From the NCBI RefSeq assembly GCF_020386615.1, contig NZ_CP077769.1, positions 4,216,001-4,280,000 of the forward strand: 64,000 nt of DNA, in the 5' to 3' direction. Below, one piece after another: positions 33,388 through 41,687 of the stretch. The notes under the pieces are model-generated. The model did not search any database. It had not been told where the DNA came from and saw only the letters and a list, made by a program, of their open reading frames with translations. The position numbers and the translations under genes are program-made. Source of the stretch: Chitinophaga pendula (GTDB lineage: Bacteria; Bacteroidota; Bacteroidia; Chitinophagales; Chitinophagaceae). Numbering within the stretch: position 1 is the stretch's first letter; each line of letters begins with the position of its first letter.

Positions 33388-33402
33388 ATTCTTCTAAATG
33401 AA

Positions 33403-33432
33403 GAAAGAGAAAAGTGTTTCCTTTTCTCTTTC
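33403..33432 (-). terminator. Hairpin between the pRiA4b ORF-3-like gene and miaA
   Basis: A perfect 12-bp stem GAAAGAGAAAAG/CTTTTCTCTTTC (33403-33414 and 33421-33432) has a 6-nt loop. On the minus strand the T-rich second arm continues into TTCATTTAG. It could partly end transcription before miaA. Confidence 0.6.
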
Positions 33433-33469
33433 CCAGACCTTTTGCGGGGTCATTATTAAGCTGGAAATT

Positions 33470-34045
33470 TTAGTACATGCTATCGTCGTCAGCGCCGGTA
33501 TCTTCTCCTCCTTCATCGCTGCTGCTTCCTTCTTCGCCTTCTTCTCCGAATCCGTCCTCGTCCATTCCTTCTTTATTGAGATCATATTTCTCTTCCATTT
33601 CGACGAGTTTGTCGGCCACGAGCCCTTTGGTACCATATTGGCTGGGGGCCAGTCCTTCTTTGCGTGCGCAGAGCGGGTAGGTTAATTTGGCGTTCTCGTC
33701 TTTAGATACACCGATCAGTTCTACGAGGAATGTCCAGTTTTTGGCAAAGTCGTAGAGGTAGATAAATTTCTGATTGGGGTCTTTCACCGCGGCAGCGATG
33801 GCTGTTTCTCCCATGAGCAGCGGTTCGGCTTTGCGTACTTGTCCGTCTTTTTCTAGTATGATCTCGCGGCCCCGTTGCCAGTTGTCGTTGCTACGGAAAA
33901 AGGTGGCTTTATGTTTATTGTCGAATTCAAATGATTGCAAGATGGCTTGATGAAATAGAAGAAAAGTCTGGTTAGGTTTAATGGCGATATCCCTATAGAC
34001 ACTTTCATCCTCTTCCCAGTAAACTCTGAATTTCAAGACTGGCAT
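33470..34045 (-). CDS. Plasmid pRiA4b ORF-3-like (IS1096 passenger TnpR-like) family protein with acidic tail
   Basis: The protein has 191 residues. Residues 1-140 (VLKFRVYWEEDESVYRDIAIKPNQTFLLFHQAILQSFEFD, KNWTFLVELIGVSKDENAKLTYPLCARKEGLAPSQYG) resemble the pRiA4b ORF-3 family, whose function is unknown despite its transposon-derived name. The C-terminal 45 residues are very rich in Glu, Asp, Gly and Ser (EEGEEGSSSDEGGEDTG), a disordered acidic tail. No transposase or inverted repeats lie nearby, so it looks like a resident chromosomal gene. It often accompanies tRNA-modification genes in this phylum, as here with miaA. Confidence 0.75.
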   Translation of the reverse strand: MPVLKFRVYWEEDESVYRDIAIKPNQTFLLFHQAILQSFEFDNKHKATFFRSNDNWQRGREIILEKDGQVRKAEPLLMGETAIAAAVKDPNQKFIYLYDFAKNWTFLVELIGVSKDENAKLTYPLCARKEGLAPSQYGTKGLVADKLVEMEEKYDLNKEGMDEDGFGEEGEEGSSSDEGGEDTGADDDSMY

Positions 34046-34160
34046 GACAAAAAAGTTATTTTAATGCTAAATAATTTACGATTTCACTTACCAGGCACCC
34101 TCCTCTCTATCTAACTGGTCCTGACTGCTAAGCTATTCAATATTATAAAATTACCGATTT

Positions 34161-35597
34161 TTATTTAACGGGATTGAATCCCATTTCTTTAGCCTTTTCC
34201 AACATGTAGGCGTAAGCGGCGTCGGGGCTATTTGCGATGATACCATCCAGGATTGCTTCCCGGATTGCATTTTTGAGGTCGCCGACGGCTCTGCCTGGCG
34301 CCAGTCCGAACGTTTCCATGATGATTTCGCCGGTAACGGGTGGCTGCCAGTTGCGTATACGATCGTTTTCTTCTACTTCTTTGAGGCGCTGTCTTACCAG
34401 TTCGAAATTTTCCAGGTAACGTTTTACTTTGGCCTTATTCTTCGAGGTTATATCGGCTTCACAAAGTAACATGAGGCTATCGATATCATCGCCTGCGTCG
34501 AACAGGAGGCGACGGATCGCTGAGTCGGTGATATTTTCTTTTGTAAGGCTGATAGGACGCAGGTGCAGTTCTACCAGTTTTTTTACAAATTTCATTTTTT
34601 CATGCTGCGGTAGTTTCAGGCGGGCGAATATGCGTGGCACCATCTTCCCTCCTACTGCATCGTGTCCATGGAATGTCCACCCATGGCCTTGTTCAAACCG
34701 TTTGGTTGCCGGCTTACCAATATCGTGCAATAATGCAGCCCATCGCAGCCAGAGGTCGTGGGTATTCTTTGATATATTGTCTATTACCTGCAGGGTATGA
34801 TAAAAATTGTCTTTATGACCTTTTCCATCCTGTGTTTCTACGCCTACCAGGTCTACCATTTGTGGGAAGATGATCTTCAGGAGCCCGGCTTTATAAAGCA
34901 GGTCGAGGCCTACAGACGGTACAGGAGAGAGCATAATTTTGTTCAGTTCGTCGGTAATACGTTCCTGGGACACTATCTTGATACGAGCGGCATTCTGGCG
35001 GATGGCTTCGAATGCGGCATCGCTGATGTTGAACTGCAGTTGGCAGGCGAACCGGATGGCTCTCATCATGCGCAGGGGATCGTCGCTAAAAGTCTGATCC
35101 GGTTGCAGGGGGGTACGGATGAGCTTACGTTCGAGATCGCCGAGGCCATCGAAGGGGTCTACGAGAGCACCATAGTCGGCATCGTTGAGGCTGATAGCCA
35201 TGGCGTTGATGGTAAAATCTCGGCGTAGCTGGTCATCTTCCAGGGTACCATTTTCCACTGCCGGGTTTCGGGAGTTTTCACGGTAGCTTTCTTTGCGGGC
35301 ACCGACGAATTCAATTTCCAAGCCATTCCACTTCACTTGGGCGGTGCCGTAGGTTTTAAAGAAGCTGACGGGTACCTCTTCGCCGAAGGCAGCTGCTACC
35401 CGGTGGGCCAATGCGATGCCATCTCCTACGCAGACTACATCCATGTCTTTGGTGCGTCTATTGATCAGCTTATCGCGTACGAAGCCCCCTATCAGGTAAC
35501 AGGGTACTCCCAGCTCTTGTGCTGACAGTGCGATCTGTTCCAGTATTTTACGCTCCTGAAGGGTGCAGGGTATGTCTATAGGCTTTCTGCTGATCAT
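34161..35597 (-). CDS. cca: CCA tRNA nucleotidyltransferase with HD domain
   Basis: The protein has 478 residues. The nucleotidyltransferase head shows [28 protein letters not shown] with the conserved GGxVRD and DxD metal site, then [12 protein letters not shown] and [38 protein letters not shown] (nucleotide-binding region). An HD domain follows ([15 protein letters not shown]). It adds or repairs the 3-prime CCA end of tRNA, or acts as a poly(A) polymerase-like enzyme of the same family; the length and HD domain fit the bacterial CCA-adding type. The tRNA-Leu in this window encodes only part of a CCA end, so such an enzyme is needed. Confidence 0.93.
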   Translation of the reverse strand: MISRKPIDIPCTLQERKILEQIALSAQELGVPCYLIGGFVRDKLINRRTKDMDVVCVGDGIALAHRVAAAFGEEVPVSFFKTYGTAQVKWNGLEIEFVGARKESYRENSRNPAVENGTLEDDQLRRDFTINAMAISLNDADYGALVDPFDGLGDLERKLIRTPLQPDQTFSDDPLRMMRAIRFACQLQFNISDAAFEAIRQNAARIKIVSQERITDELNKIMLSPVPSVGLDLLYKAGLLKIIFPQMVDLVGVETQDGKGHKDNFYHTLQVIDNISKNTHDLWLRWAALLHDIGKPATKRFEQGHGWTFHGHDAVGGKMVPRIFARLKLPQHEKMKFVKKLVELHLRPISLTKENITDSAIRRLLFDAGDDIDSLMLLCEADITSKNKAKVKRYLENFELVRQRLKEVEENDRIRNWQPPVTGEIIMETFGLAPGRAVGDLKNAIREAILDGIIANSPDAAYAYMLEKAKEMGFNPVK

Positions 35598-35619
35598 ATT
35601 CCGAAAATGAGTAAAACCG

Positions 35620-35649
35620 CAAAAGTAAGGCTTCTACGCTAAAGTCAAA
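35620..35649 (-). promoter_or_regulatory. Promoter of the CCA transferase gene
   Basis: On the minus strand there is TTTG (35646-35649), an 18-bp spacer and TACTTTTG (35620-35627), close to the full Bacteroidota consensus. It is 22 bp upstream of the ATG. Confidence 0.7.
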
Positions 35650-35707
35650 AGGCTCCATTGCTGAAAAGTGGTCATACGCGGCTTTTTTGGCCGTCATGAT
35701 GGTGTTG

Positions 35708-36292
35708 TCAGTCTCTAATTATTTCCATTGAACCATCTTTTCTGATCCGGACGATACGGGAAGCTGTGGCGGGTTGCAGATCATTTTGCCGGTGTTGTAC
35801 GATATAGTCCACCCCTGTCCTTATCGCAAGGCTGACCTCTTTAAAGTTAGCCGGGGAGGGTTCTCCACTGATATTAGCGGAGGTGGATACCAATGGTACG
35901 CGTAATCTTTTGATAAGATGGCGGCAGAAAGTGTCTTTCACGATGCGGATGGCAACGCTGCCATCGGTGGCGATGACATTGGGCGCCATGCCCAGTGCTC
36001 CTTCGTAGATGATGGTAGTAGGCCGGTCGAAGCTATCGATAATATCAGCGATGGCCGGATCTGGCTGGGAGGTATATTTCACGAGGTCTCTGGCTTCGGC
36101 GAGGAGTATGACCAGGCTTTTACTTTCGTGGCGTTTTTTCAGGGCGAAGACCTTTTCTACTGCAGCGGGATTGGTGGCATCGCATCCGATGCCCCAGATA
36201 GTATCTGTGGGATAGAGTATTAGTCCTCCGTTGCGTAGTATCTGCAGGCTGGCGGTGATATCCGCTTCAAATTCCATTTCCAAATTGATCAT
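35708..36292 (-). CDS. L-threonylcarbamoyladenylate synthase (TsaC/Sua5/YrdC family)
   Basis: This 194-residue protein makes threonylcarbamoyl-AMP from threonine, bicarbonate and ATP for t6A modification of tRNA. YrdC motifs are visible: NGGLILYPTDTIWGIGCDA, a K(K/R)R-type segment (VFALKKRHESKSLVILL), DRPTTIIYEG and PLVSTSANISGEPSP. Its length matches a YrdC-only protein without the extra Sua5 domain. It lies 4 bp from the stop of a glycosyltransferase gene upstream, so they are co-transcribed, although functionally unrelated. Another possible assignment is a YciO-type paralogue. Confidence 0.9.
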   Translation of the reverse strand: MINLEMEFEADITASLQILRNGGLILYPTDTIWGIGCDATNPAAVEKVFALKKRHESKSLVILLAEARDLVKYTSQPDPAIADIIDSFDRPTTIIYEGALGMAPNVIATDGSVAIRIVKDTFCRHLIKRLRVPLVSTSANISGEPSPANFKEVSLAIRTGVDYIVQHRQNDLQPATASRIVRIRKDGSMEIIRD

Positions 36293-36296
36293 TACT

Positions 36297-37436
36297 TTAT
36301 TGGTTCATTACGGACTGGTATACGGCCATCACTCCTTCTGCACAACGTTCTGGTGTGAACTGATGTGCATGTATCCAGCCTTTTTCTTTCATGCCGGTCA
36401 CCAGCTGCTGATCCTGGAGTAACTGCTGCATGGCGGCGGCCAGGGTCTCTGGACGTAGTGGATCTATGTATATGGCAGCGTCGCCAGCGGTCTCTCCGAA
36501 GCAGGAGCCCTGTGAGGTAATAACCGGCGTACGGCTCCAGAGTGCTTCGAGAATGGGAATGCCAAACCCCTCGAATATGGAAGGGTATAACAATGCCTGC
36601 GCGCCCTGATACAGTAATGGCAGGGCTGCCTGTGGCAGCCGTGTTTGTTCGTTGAGCCATATGACGTGTTGTTGAAGACCTGCTTCTGTGATGGCTGTCT
36701 TAACTTTCTTTTTATACTGTTTTCCATCGCCCAGTACTACGAGCGGGACATCCACCTTTCCTTTGAGCTGTTGCATGGCGTGGACGATGCCCAGGAGGTT
36801 CTTCCGTTCTATCACGGAGCCGACATACAGGAAGTAGGTAGCGGGCAGGTGGAAGCGGGTGCGGAAGCCGGCGATCTCATCCTGACTGTGATGGATGCTG
36901 AATACCGGGTCGCAGCTTTGGTAGGCGACGGTTATTTTTTCGGCCGGTGTCTTATAAAATGTGATCAAATCTTCTTTGGTCTGTTGGCTGATAGCGATGA
37001 TCTGATCTGCATGACGGCAAGCGTATATTGCCTTACTGCGATAAGTGCGCACGTCAATAGGATTATATTGGCGTGGGTATCTTTCAAAGATCAGATCGTG
37101 CATAGTTACGACACTTTTGACGCCGCTATGTTGTATACCGAAAGGTATTTCATGACTGAGGCCGTGGTAGAGGTCGACCTGTTGTCGTTGCAAATCTTTC
37201 ACGGCATATTTGCTTCTCCAGGCGCTACGCAGCCATTTGTGCAGCTGTTCGCGGGGAAGCACGACGTGCATGTTATAGTGATCTTCCGGTTTGTAGCGTG
37301 TTGTTTGCCTAGGTGTGAACAGGTAGTAGGTATGTTCCGGATAGCGGTTAGCCAAGGCGCTGATCAGCGACCGGCTATAGTTACCTAGCCCGGTAGTGTT
37401 CTGAAAGGCACGTTTTGCATCGAAGGCAATTCTCAT
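36297..37436 (-). CDS. Glycosyltransferase family 4-type enzyme
   Basis: The protein has 379 residues from the ATG at 37436 (MRIAFDAKRAFQNTTGLGNYSR), preferred over the earlier frame start at 37487. The fold is GT-B with an N-terminal acceptor region, FLYVGSVIERKNLLGIVHAMQQL and the donor-site motif PSIFEGFGIPILEALWSRTPVITSQGSCFGETAGDAAIYIDP, including the EX7E pair. It retains a nucleotide-sugar and probably builds a cell-surface glycan. It is upstream of the tsaC-like gene, with 4 bp between them. Donor and acceptor cannot be assigned. Confidence 0.9.
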   Translation of the reverse strand: MRIAFDAKRAFQNTTGLGNYSRSLISALANRYPEHTYYLFTPRQTTRYKPEDHYNMHVVLPREQLHKWLRSAWRSKYAVKDLQRQQVDLYHGLSHEIPFGIQHSGVKSVVTMHDLIFERYPRQYNPIDVRTYRSKAIYACRHADQIIAISQQTKEDLITFYKTPAEKITVAYQSCDPVFSIHHSQDEIAGFRTRFHLPATYFLYVGSVIERKNLLGIVHAMQQLKGKVDVPLVVLGDGKQYKKKVKTAITEAGLQQHVIWLNEQTRLPQAALPLLYQGAQALLYPSIFEGFGIPILEALWSRTPVITSQGSCFGETAGDAAIYIDPLRPETLAAAMQQLLQDQQLVTGMKEKGWIHAHQFTPERCAEGVMAVYQSVMNQ

Positions 37437-37575
37437 ATTAGTTCGCAGATGGTTGAATAGTATGGTAACACTGTGCGGAGGCCGCATGTGTGTAACAGTT
37501 AGGAGGCACCTTCAATATCATTTTACACAGCTTTTAAGACGCAAGATAACTATATAACAATTGACGAATAGGTAT

Positions 37576-37583
37576 TAAGTTTG
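37576..37583 (+). promoter_or_regulatory. -7 element for dapD
   Basis: TAAGTTTG is an exact TAnnTTTG, 15 bp upstream of the dapD ATG at 37599. No -33 match is evident. The 5-prime leader would be very short. Confidence 0.5.
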
Positions 37584-37598
37584 CAAAAAAACTACAAA

Positions 37599-38411
37599 AT
37601 GGATTTACAACAACAAATACAGACCGCATGGAGCGACCGCAACCTGTTGCAGGAGACGCAATATTCCGACGCTGTAAAAGCTGTGATCGAAGCGGTGGAT
37701 AAAGGACACTTAAGGGTAGCTGAGCCTACAGCCGATGGCTGGAAAGTAAATGAGTGGGTAAAGCAGGCGATCCTGATGTACTTCACGATACAACCGATGG
37801 AGACGATCTCTCTATCTCCATTTGAGTTTTATGACAAAATGAAGCTGAAGAATAACTATAAGGACCTGGGTGTTCGCGTAGTGCCGCATGCGATTGCCCG
37901 TTATGGTGCTTATATCGCCAAGGGTTCTATTCTGATGCCTTCTTATGTAAACATCGGCGCTTATGTAGATGAGGGTACTATGGTAGATACCTGGGCAACG
38001 GTAGGTTCCTGTGCGCAGATCGGCAAACATGTGCACCTGAGTGGTGGTGTAGGTATCGGCGGTGTATTGGAGCCCTTGCAGGCCAGCCCGGTGATCATTG
38101 AAGATGGTTGTTTTATCGGTTCCCGTTGTATTGTTGTAGAAGGTGTGATTGTAGAGAAAGAGGCCGTATTAGGTGCTAATGTCGTGCTGACACAGTCTAC
38201 CAAGATCATTGATGTAAGTGGTCCTGAGCCTGTAGAGTACAAAGGCCGTGTGCCAGCCCGCAGCGTGGTAATTCCTGGTACTTATGCCAAAAAATTCCCT
38301 GCCGGCGAGTATAACGTATCTTGTGCTCTGATCATTGGTCAGCGTAAAGCATCTACTGACCTGAAGACCAGTCTGAACGATACCTTGCGTGAATTCAACG
38401 TAGCTGTATAA
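37599..38411 (+). CDS. dapD: 2,3,4,5-tetrahydropyridine-2,6-dicarboxylate N-succinyltransferase
   Basis: DapD uses succinyl-CoA in the lysine/diaminopimelate pathway, which also feeds peptidoglycan. It has 270 residues from the ATG at 37599; the TTG at 37581 lies in the promoter. The N-terminus is helical (LQQQIQTAWSDRNLL) and the rest is a left-handed beta-helix of hexapeptide repeats (RYGAYIAKGSILMPSYVNIGAYVDEGTMVDTW, CAQIGKHVHLSGGVGIGGVLEPLQASPVIIEDGCFIGSRCIVVEGV). The C-terminal segment PGTYAKKFPAGEYNVSCALIIGQRKASTD is conserved in the family. Well supported. Confidence 0.96.
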   Translation: MDLQQQIQTAWSDRNLLQETQYSDAVKAVIEAVDKGHLRVAEPTADGWKVNEWVKQAILMYFTIQPMETISLSPFEFYDKMKLKNNYKDLGVRVVPHAIARYGAYIAKGSILMPSYVNIGAYVDEGTMVDTWATVGSCAQIGKHVHLSGGVGIGGVLEPLQASPVIIEDGCFIGSRCIVVEGVIVEKEAVLGANVVLTQSTKIIDVSGPEPVEYKGRVPARSVVIPGTYAKKFPAGEYNVSCALIIGQRKASTDLKTSLNDTLREFNVAV

Positions 38412-38472
38412 GTGTAAAGGGATGGCTAAAGGGATACTGACATAAAAAAAGTTGCCATTTTCTTTACAAGAA

Positions 38473-38503
38473 TTTGGAATTTTCAAAAAAGTATTTACCT
38501 TTG
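38473..38503 (+). promoter_or_regulatory. Consensus promoter of tRNA-Leu
   Basis: TTTG (38473-38476), a 19-bp spacer and TACCTTTG (38496-38503) match the Bacteroidota housekeeping promoter exactly. The tRNA begins 18 bp after the -7 box. Confidence 0.88.
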
Positions 38504-38521
38504 CAATCCCTTAACACGGAT

Positions 38522-38605
38522 GCCCAGATGGCGAAATTGGTAGACGCACTGTGTTCAGGTCGCAGCGTCCGCAAGGATGTGCTGGTTCGAATCCAGTTCT
38601 GGGCA
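38522..38605 (+). tRNA. tRNA-Leu, anticodon CAG
   Basis: The acceptor stem is GCCCAGA paired with TCTGGGC and discriminator A at 38605. The D-arm contains AAATTGGTAGA. The anticodon stem CTGTG/CGCAG carries anticodon CAG at 38556-38558, and the T-loop is GGTTCGAATCC. It is a class II tRNA with a long variable arm, as expected for leucine. Only CC, not CCA, follows in the genome (CCTGA), so the final A is added after transcription. Confidence 0.95.
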
Positions 38606-38615
38606 CCTGAAAAGA

Positions 38616-38653
38616 AAGGTTTTAAGTTATTTTGTACTTAAAACCTTTTTTAT
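38616..38653 (+). terminator. Terminator of tRNA-Leu
   Basis: A perfect 12-bp stem AAGGTTTTAAGT/ACTTAAAACCTT (38616-38627 and 38636-38647) has an 8-nt loop and is followed by a T-rich run. It lies just after the tRNA. Confidence 0.9.
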
Positions 38654-39003
38654 TTTCACCAGGCTTATCTTTTACCCATTGTTATTGATGGCCTGCTAAT
38701 TGAATGATTGTCTGAACTGCCATGGTGAAATGTTTGTTTTTGCCTCAAAAAGTTTACTGAATGATAAGCTTGTTCAAACCCCTTGTCCGTTCTTGCCACT
38801 TTATTCACCCTTTATATATTTTTCTCACATTTCTTTCCCGATATCCTCTCCCATCATTTTGCGCTGATTAATTTCTCCTAATTTACGAACGCAGTAATCC
38901 ACATATGTATATCTGTTCCTGCTTTCGCCAATACCTAGTTAAACTAAAGAAGACCTTCGGAACATAGCTCCTATGGTCTTCTTTCTCAGTGTACCCATTT
39001 TAC
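38654..39003. other. Intergenic region after tRNA-Leu
   Basis: About 350 bp with no gene. At 38946-38984 the stem AAAGAAGACC/GGTCTTCTTT with a 19-nt loop is a likely terminator for the minus-strand lipoprotein gene that ends at 39004. Otherwise nothing was found. Confidence 0.5.
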
Positions 39004-39438
39004 TTATTGTTTAACCAGTGTGACAGTCATCCGGTCTCCATCGAGGAGGGTATTGGATACATAGTAAGTAAGTTTCTTACAATCATATGCGGAGATGGTA
39101 GCACTTAACAGTTCATCCATCGTAATCGTATTATTTTTTACCCGCCAGCCACCGCGGGATGACTCAGAGGCTTCACACCCATCCCTATAGACATACGTTC
39201 CATTACTATTTAATAAAAAGGTATTTTGTTTTTCACAGTCATTCATCGTAGCCATCCAATCTACGGCTACAGCATCAGGGCTTTCCTTGTATTCTATAGT
39301 GGCAAAGCGGTAAGAACCAGCTATACTTTCTACGGTCAAAGGGCAGTCAACGGGTTTACTTTCTTCTTTATTTTTCTTACAGGCAAACAGGAGGGTGCAA
39401 GCGGCCATCAATGCGAAGGTCAGTTTGGTCTTTTTCAT
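39004..39438 (-). CDS. Small lipoprotein, lipocalin-like in outline, function unknown
   Basis: The protein has 144 residues from the ATG at 39438 (MKKTKLTFALMAACTLLFAC); earlier codons are out of the signal-peptide pattern. The lipobox LFAC places the lipid-modified Cys at 20. The mature part begins with Lys/Glu-rich sequence and has VESIAGSYRFATIEYKESPD, then NTFLLNSNGTYVYRDGC and GGWRVKNNTITMDE. This is the pattern of small lipocalin-like lipoproteins of Bacteroidota, where a beta-barrel begins with a G-x-Y/W strand. Four cysteines in the mature part may pair. Neighbours give no hint. Confidence 0.7.
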   Translation of the reverse strand: MKKTKLTFALMAACTLLFACKKNKEESKPVDCPLTVESIAGSYRFATIEYKESPDAVAVDWMATMNDCEKQNTFLLNSNGTYVYRDGCEASESSRGGWRVKNNTITMDELLSATISAYDCKKLTYYVSNTLLDGDRMTVTLVKQ

Positions 39439-39640
39439 ATATTTTAAATTGAAACGGCGATAATTTTGTTTGATAGTAGTACCTTTTCCAATGCTTAGGA
39501 GGTTGGGTAGAAAAAAAATATTTTTTTTACCCAACCTTTGGGAGAAAATGGAGGTATTATAGCGTGGAAGGATAAAACGAGGCTGTTTAGATAAGCAGCA
39601 AAGTCCTTATCCCATAAAAACTGATCTGTTCAAAAGACCT

Positions 39641-40462
39641 ATGAGAAAGTATATAATTTTAATCAGTGTGATTTGTCTCGCTGCCAGTTGTGCCAACCTG
39701 AAATTGGCTGTACCCGATTCATTTCAGCGGCAGGCCACTATACAGCATGTTAAGGGAGCAAAGGGTAAAAAGATGTCATTCAGCCAATTTAAGACATCGA
39801 AAATAAAACGAGGGATAGGCGTTACTTATCCCGGATGGGGACATGCATATTTCCTGCAAAACCTCTGGTTGAACCAGTTGGGTATTAGTAAAAGCGGTGT
39901 CGTAGAAAATCAGAAAGGTAAGTTCCATTATAGTATATCTGATGGGAATAATACCCTGGAAGTGTACGCTCATGAAATGTCTGTTAAGGAGGAAACGGAA
40001 TACACGCTTCTTAACAGTAATTCCATTTTAAACAATTTCAGTCAGTTGGAGCATTATAAGTATATATTCTCCGCCATTATTAGCGGAGACGCTTCTAAAG
40101 TCGGAAAAGACTGGGAGCTGATACTGACCAATGTTTACAACAGAAAGGCAAGCGGAGATAAAAATCCGTTTACCTTCATTGATTCGGGAGATAAGGGAAT
40201 GGCCACTAATGGAACAGATACTATTTATATAAAGCCGCTCGACGTAAAGCAAAAAATATCCAATGACGGAAAGACTAAAAAATTGCTGTTTAAATTATTG
40301 GCAGGATACGAGCTTAGTACTTCGGGAGGGGTGATTGCGGTAGTGGATTTAATAAGTAAGGACTTATGGTTTTATAATGAACTGGATGCTTCAGAGCGGC
40401 TGGCAGTAAGTGCTATTTCGACGGCTATATTCGCGAGAAGGATTCACGATCATGGTTGGTAA
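39641..40462 (+). CDS. Lipoprotein of unknown function
   Basis: This 273-residue protein has a lipoprotein signal (YIILISVICLAASC, Cys at about 17). I recognise no domain. The body is mixed alpha/beta with a motif GIGVTYPGWGHAYFLQNLWLNQLGI and a repeated Lys-rich pattern (SKIKRG, KQKISNDGKTKK). It ends in ISTAIFARRIHDHGW. It precedes the ECF sigma gene by about 50 bp and has the same direction, so it may be in the same unit. It has no close partner in the opposite direction. Confidence 0.62.
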   Translation: MRKYIILISVICLAASCANLKLAVPDSFQRQATIQHVKGAKGKKMSFSQFKTSKIKRGIGVTYPGWGHAYFLQNLWLNQLGISKSGVVENQKGKFHYSISDGNNTLEVYAHEMSVKEETEYTLLNSNSILNNFSQLEHYKYIFSAIISGDASKVGKDWELILTNVYNRKASGDKNPFTFIDSGDKGMATNGTDTIYIKPLDVKQKISNDGKTKKLLFKLLAGYELSTSGGVIAVVDLISKDLWFYNELDASERLAVSAISTAIFARRIHDHGW

Positions 40463-40515
40463 TAGCTTAGGATAATTGCTTTAATAATATTAGCACTGGC
40501 AGCGCATTGTAAATT

Positions 40516-41058
40516 ATCGAAAAACTGGAACTGGATCTACGTAATATTATCACCGATTGCCAACAAGGCGTCAGAAAAGCACAGGAACAGCTGTACCGGC
40601 ATTGCTATGGTTTTGCCATGACGATTGCTATGCGCTATGCTGTTGACGAAAATGAAGCTGCCGATATTCTCAGCTGTGCTTTTGCCAAGATGTTCCGTAG
40701 CATCCATACTTTTGATGCATCGAAAGGCAACTTTCATGGTTGGTTAAAAAAGATTATTATCAACGAATCGCTGGATCACATAAAAAAGCGGAATCGTTTT
40801 GCGAGCCTGGAAACAGATACCGTAGAAGAACCAAGTATTAACAATGAGATTATTGAAAAGACCGATGCGGCTGCGATTCTTCAATTGATCAGGCAGCTGC
40901 CAAGGGCTACGCATGCAGTTTTTGTATTGTATGCTATTGATGGATACTCTCATAAGGAAATTGCCAGTCAGTTAGGTATTAGTGAAGGGACCAGCAAATG
41001 GCATTTAAGTGAGGCAAGAAAAATTCTTCAACAAAAAATAGCCGCTATATCAGCCTAG
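40516..41058 (+). CDS. ECF-type sigma factor with an apparently missing start codon
   Basis: The frame encodes about 180 residues of a sigma factor. The expected N-terminus EKLELDLRNIITDCQQ lies in frame just upstream of the first ATG (40618), followed by KAQEQLYRHCYGFAMTIAMRYAVDENEAADILSCAFAKMFRSI (region 2). Region 4 is LIRQLPRATHAVFVLYAIDGYSHKEIASQLGISEGTSKWHLSEARKIL. No ATG, GTG or TTG precedes it in frame after the TAA at 40510-40512. The codon where the family would start is ATC at 40516 (or ATT at 40513). Either a rare start is used, or a start-loss change removed the ATG, leaving a shorter protein from 40618 that lacks about 34 residues of region 2. Overlaps the next gene by one base. 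Confidence 0.78.
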   Translation: MEKLELDLRNIITDCQQGVRKAQEQLYRHCYGFAMTIAMRYAVDENEAADILSCAFAKMFRSIHTFDASKGNFHGWLKKIIINESLDHIKKRNRFASLETDTVEEPSINNEIIEKTDAAAILQLIRQLPRATHAVFVLYAIDGYSHKEIASQLGISEGTSKWHLSEARKILQQKIAAISA

Positions 41059-41663
41059 TGAATAAGACTACTCCATATGAAAAAATGATAGCAGCAAAGC
41101 TGAACGAGATACCTGTGCCGGATATGTCCGACGCGATCTGGGGCGGCATTGAAGCACAGCTCGATGGAATGGTCCAATCACCTCAGAAAACCCGTATGCC
41201 CCAATTTAAGGGCAAGGGTTTCTTCGTTTCTGCCGGTGCATGTATCACCGCATCGGTAATGATATTTTATTTTGTATACAGGCATCCATCGAAACAAGCA
41301 ATTCCTGAAAAGTCAGTGCCTGCTGTACAAAATACGGTTACGGCTATAGATACACTTGTTTCTACAGACAGTGTAAAAGAAGTTTTGTCCCCCACTCGTC
41401 CACTTAAGCTTAACGTGGATTCTTCTTTATTAAAAGGCCCTCCACAGCACAGCGCGGCCGGCGAATCAACAGCGGCGCCTACGCTTTCCCCTGAGCAGCC
41501 CGACAGCTTACACCAGGAGCCATCCTTACCGGCGCCTGTCATTGATTCAGGATATCATTTCACGCCTCCTACCCCGGTTAAAAAACCCAAAGGAGTGAAA
41601 GGTATCAGCAATGAAGATTATAAAATTTCAACAAAAAGGGATACGTCTGTGGAAAGACCATAG
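41058..41663 (+). CDS. Probable single-pass anti-sigma factor
   Basis: The protein has 201 residues from a GTG overlapping the TAG of the sigma gene (translational coupling). A short cytoplasmic N-terminus (EKMIAAKLNEIPVPDMSDAIWGGIEAQL) resembles the anti-sigma-type leader. A membrane helix follows at about residues 57-74 (FFVSAGACITASVMIFYFVY). The rest is a Pro/Ser/Glu-rich periplasmic tail without a FecR domain. This layout, sigma factor then small one-pass protein, is common in Bacteroidota. It ends 24 bp from the convergent sulfatase gene. Partner binding is inferred from position. Confidence 0.7.
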   Translation: MNKTTPYEKMIAAKLNEIPVPDMSDAIWGGIEAQLDGMVQSPQKTRMPQFKGKGFFVSAGACITASVMIFYFVYRHPSKQAIPEKSVPAVQNTVTAIDTLVSTDSVKEVLSPTRPLKLNVDSSLLKGPPQHSAAGESTAAPTLSPEQPDSLHQEPSLPAPVIDSGYHFTPPTPVKKPKGVKGISNEDYKISTKRDTSVERP

Positions 41664-41687
41664 TAGCAATTGTTCTTTTTCCGGGAT

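Noticed and set aside
33470..34045. A transposon at the pRiA4b ORF-3-like gene
   Set aside because: The family name suggests mobile DNA but there is no transposase, inverted repeat or target duplication.
38598..38610. Encoded full CCA end on the tRNA-Leu
   Set aside because: The genome reads CCTGA after the discriminator base, so only CC is present.
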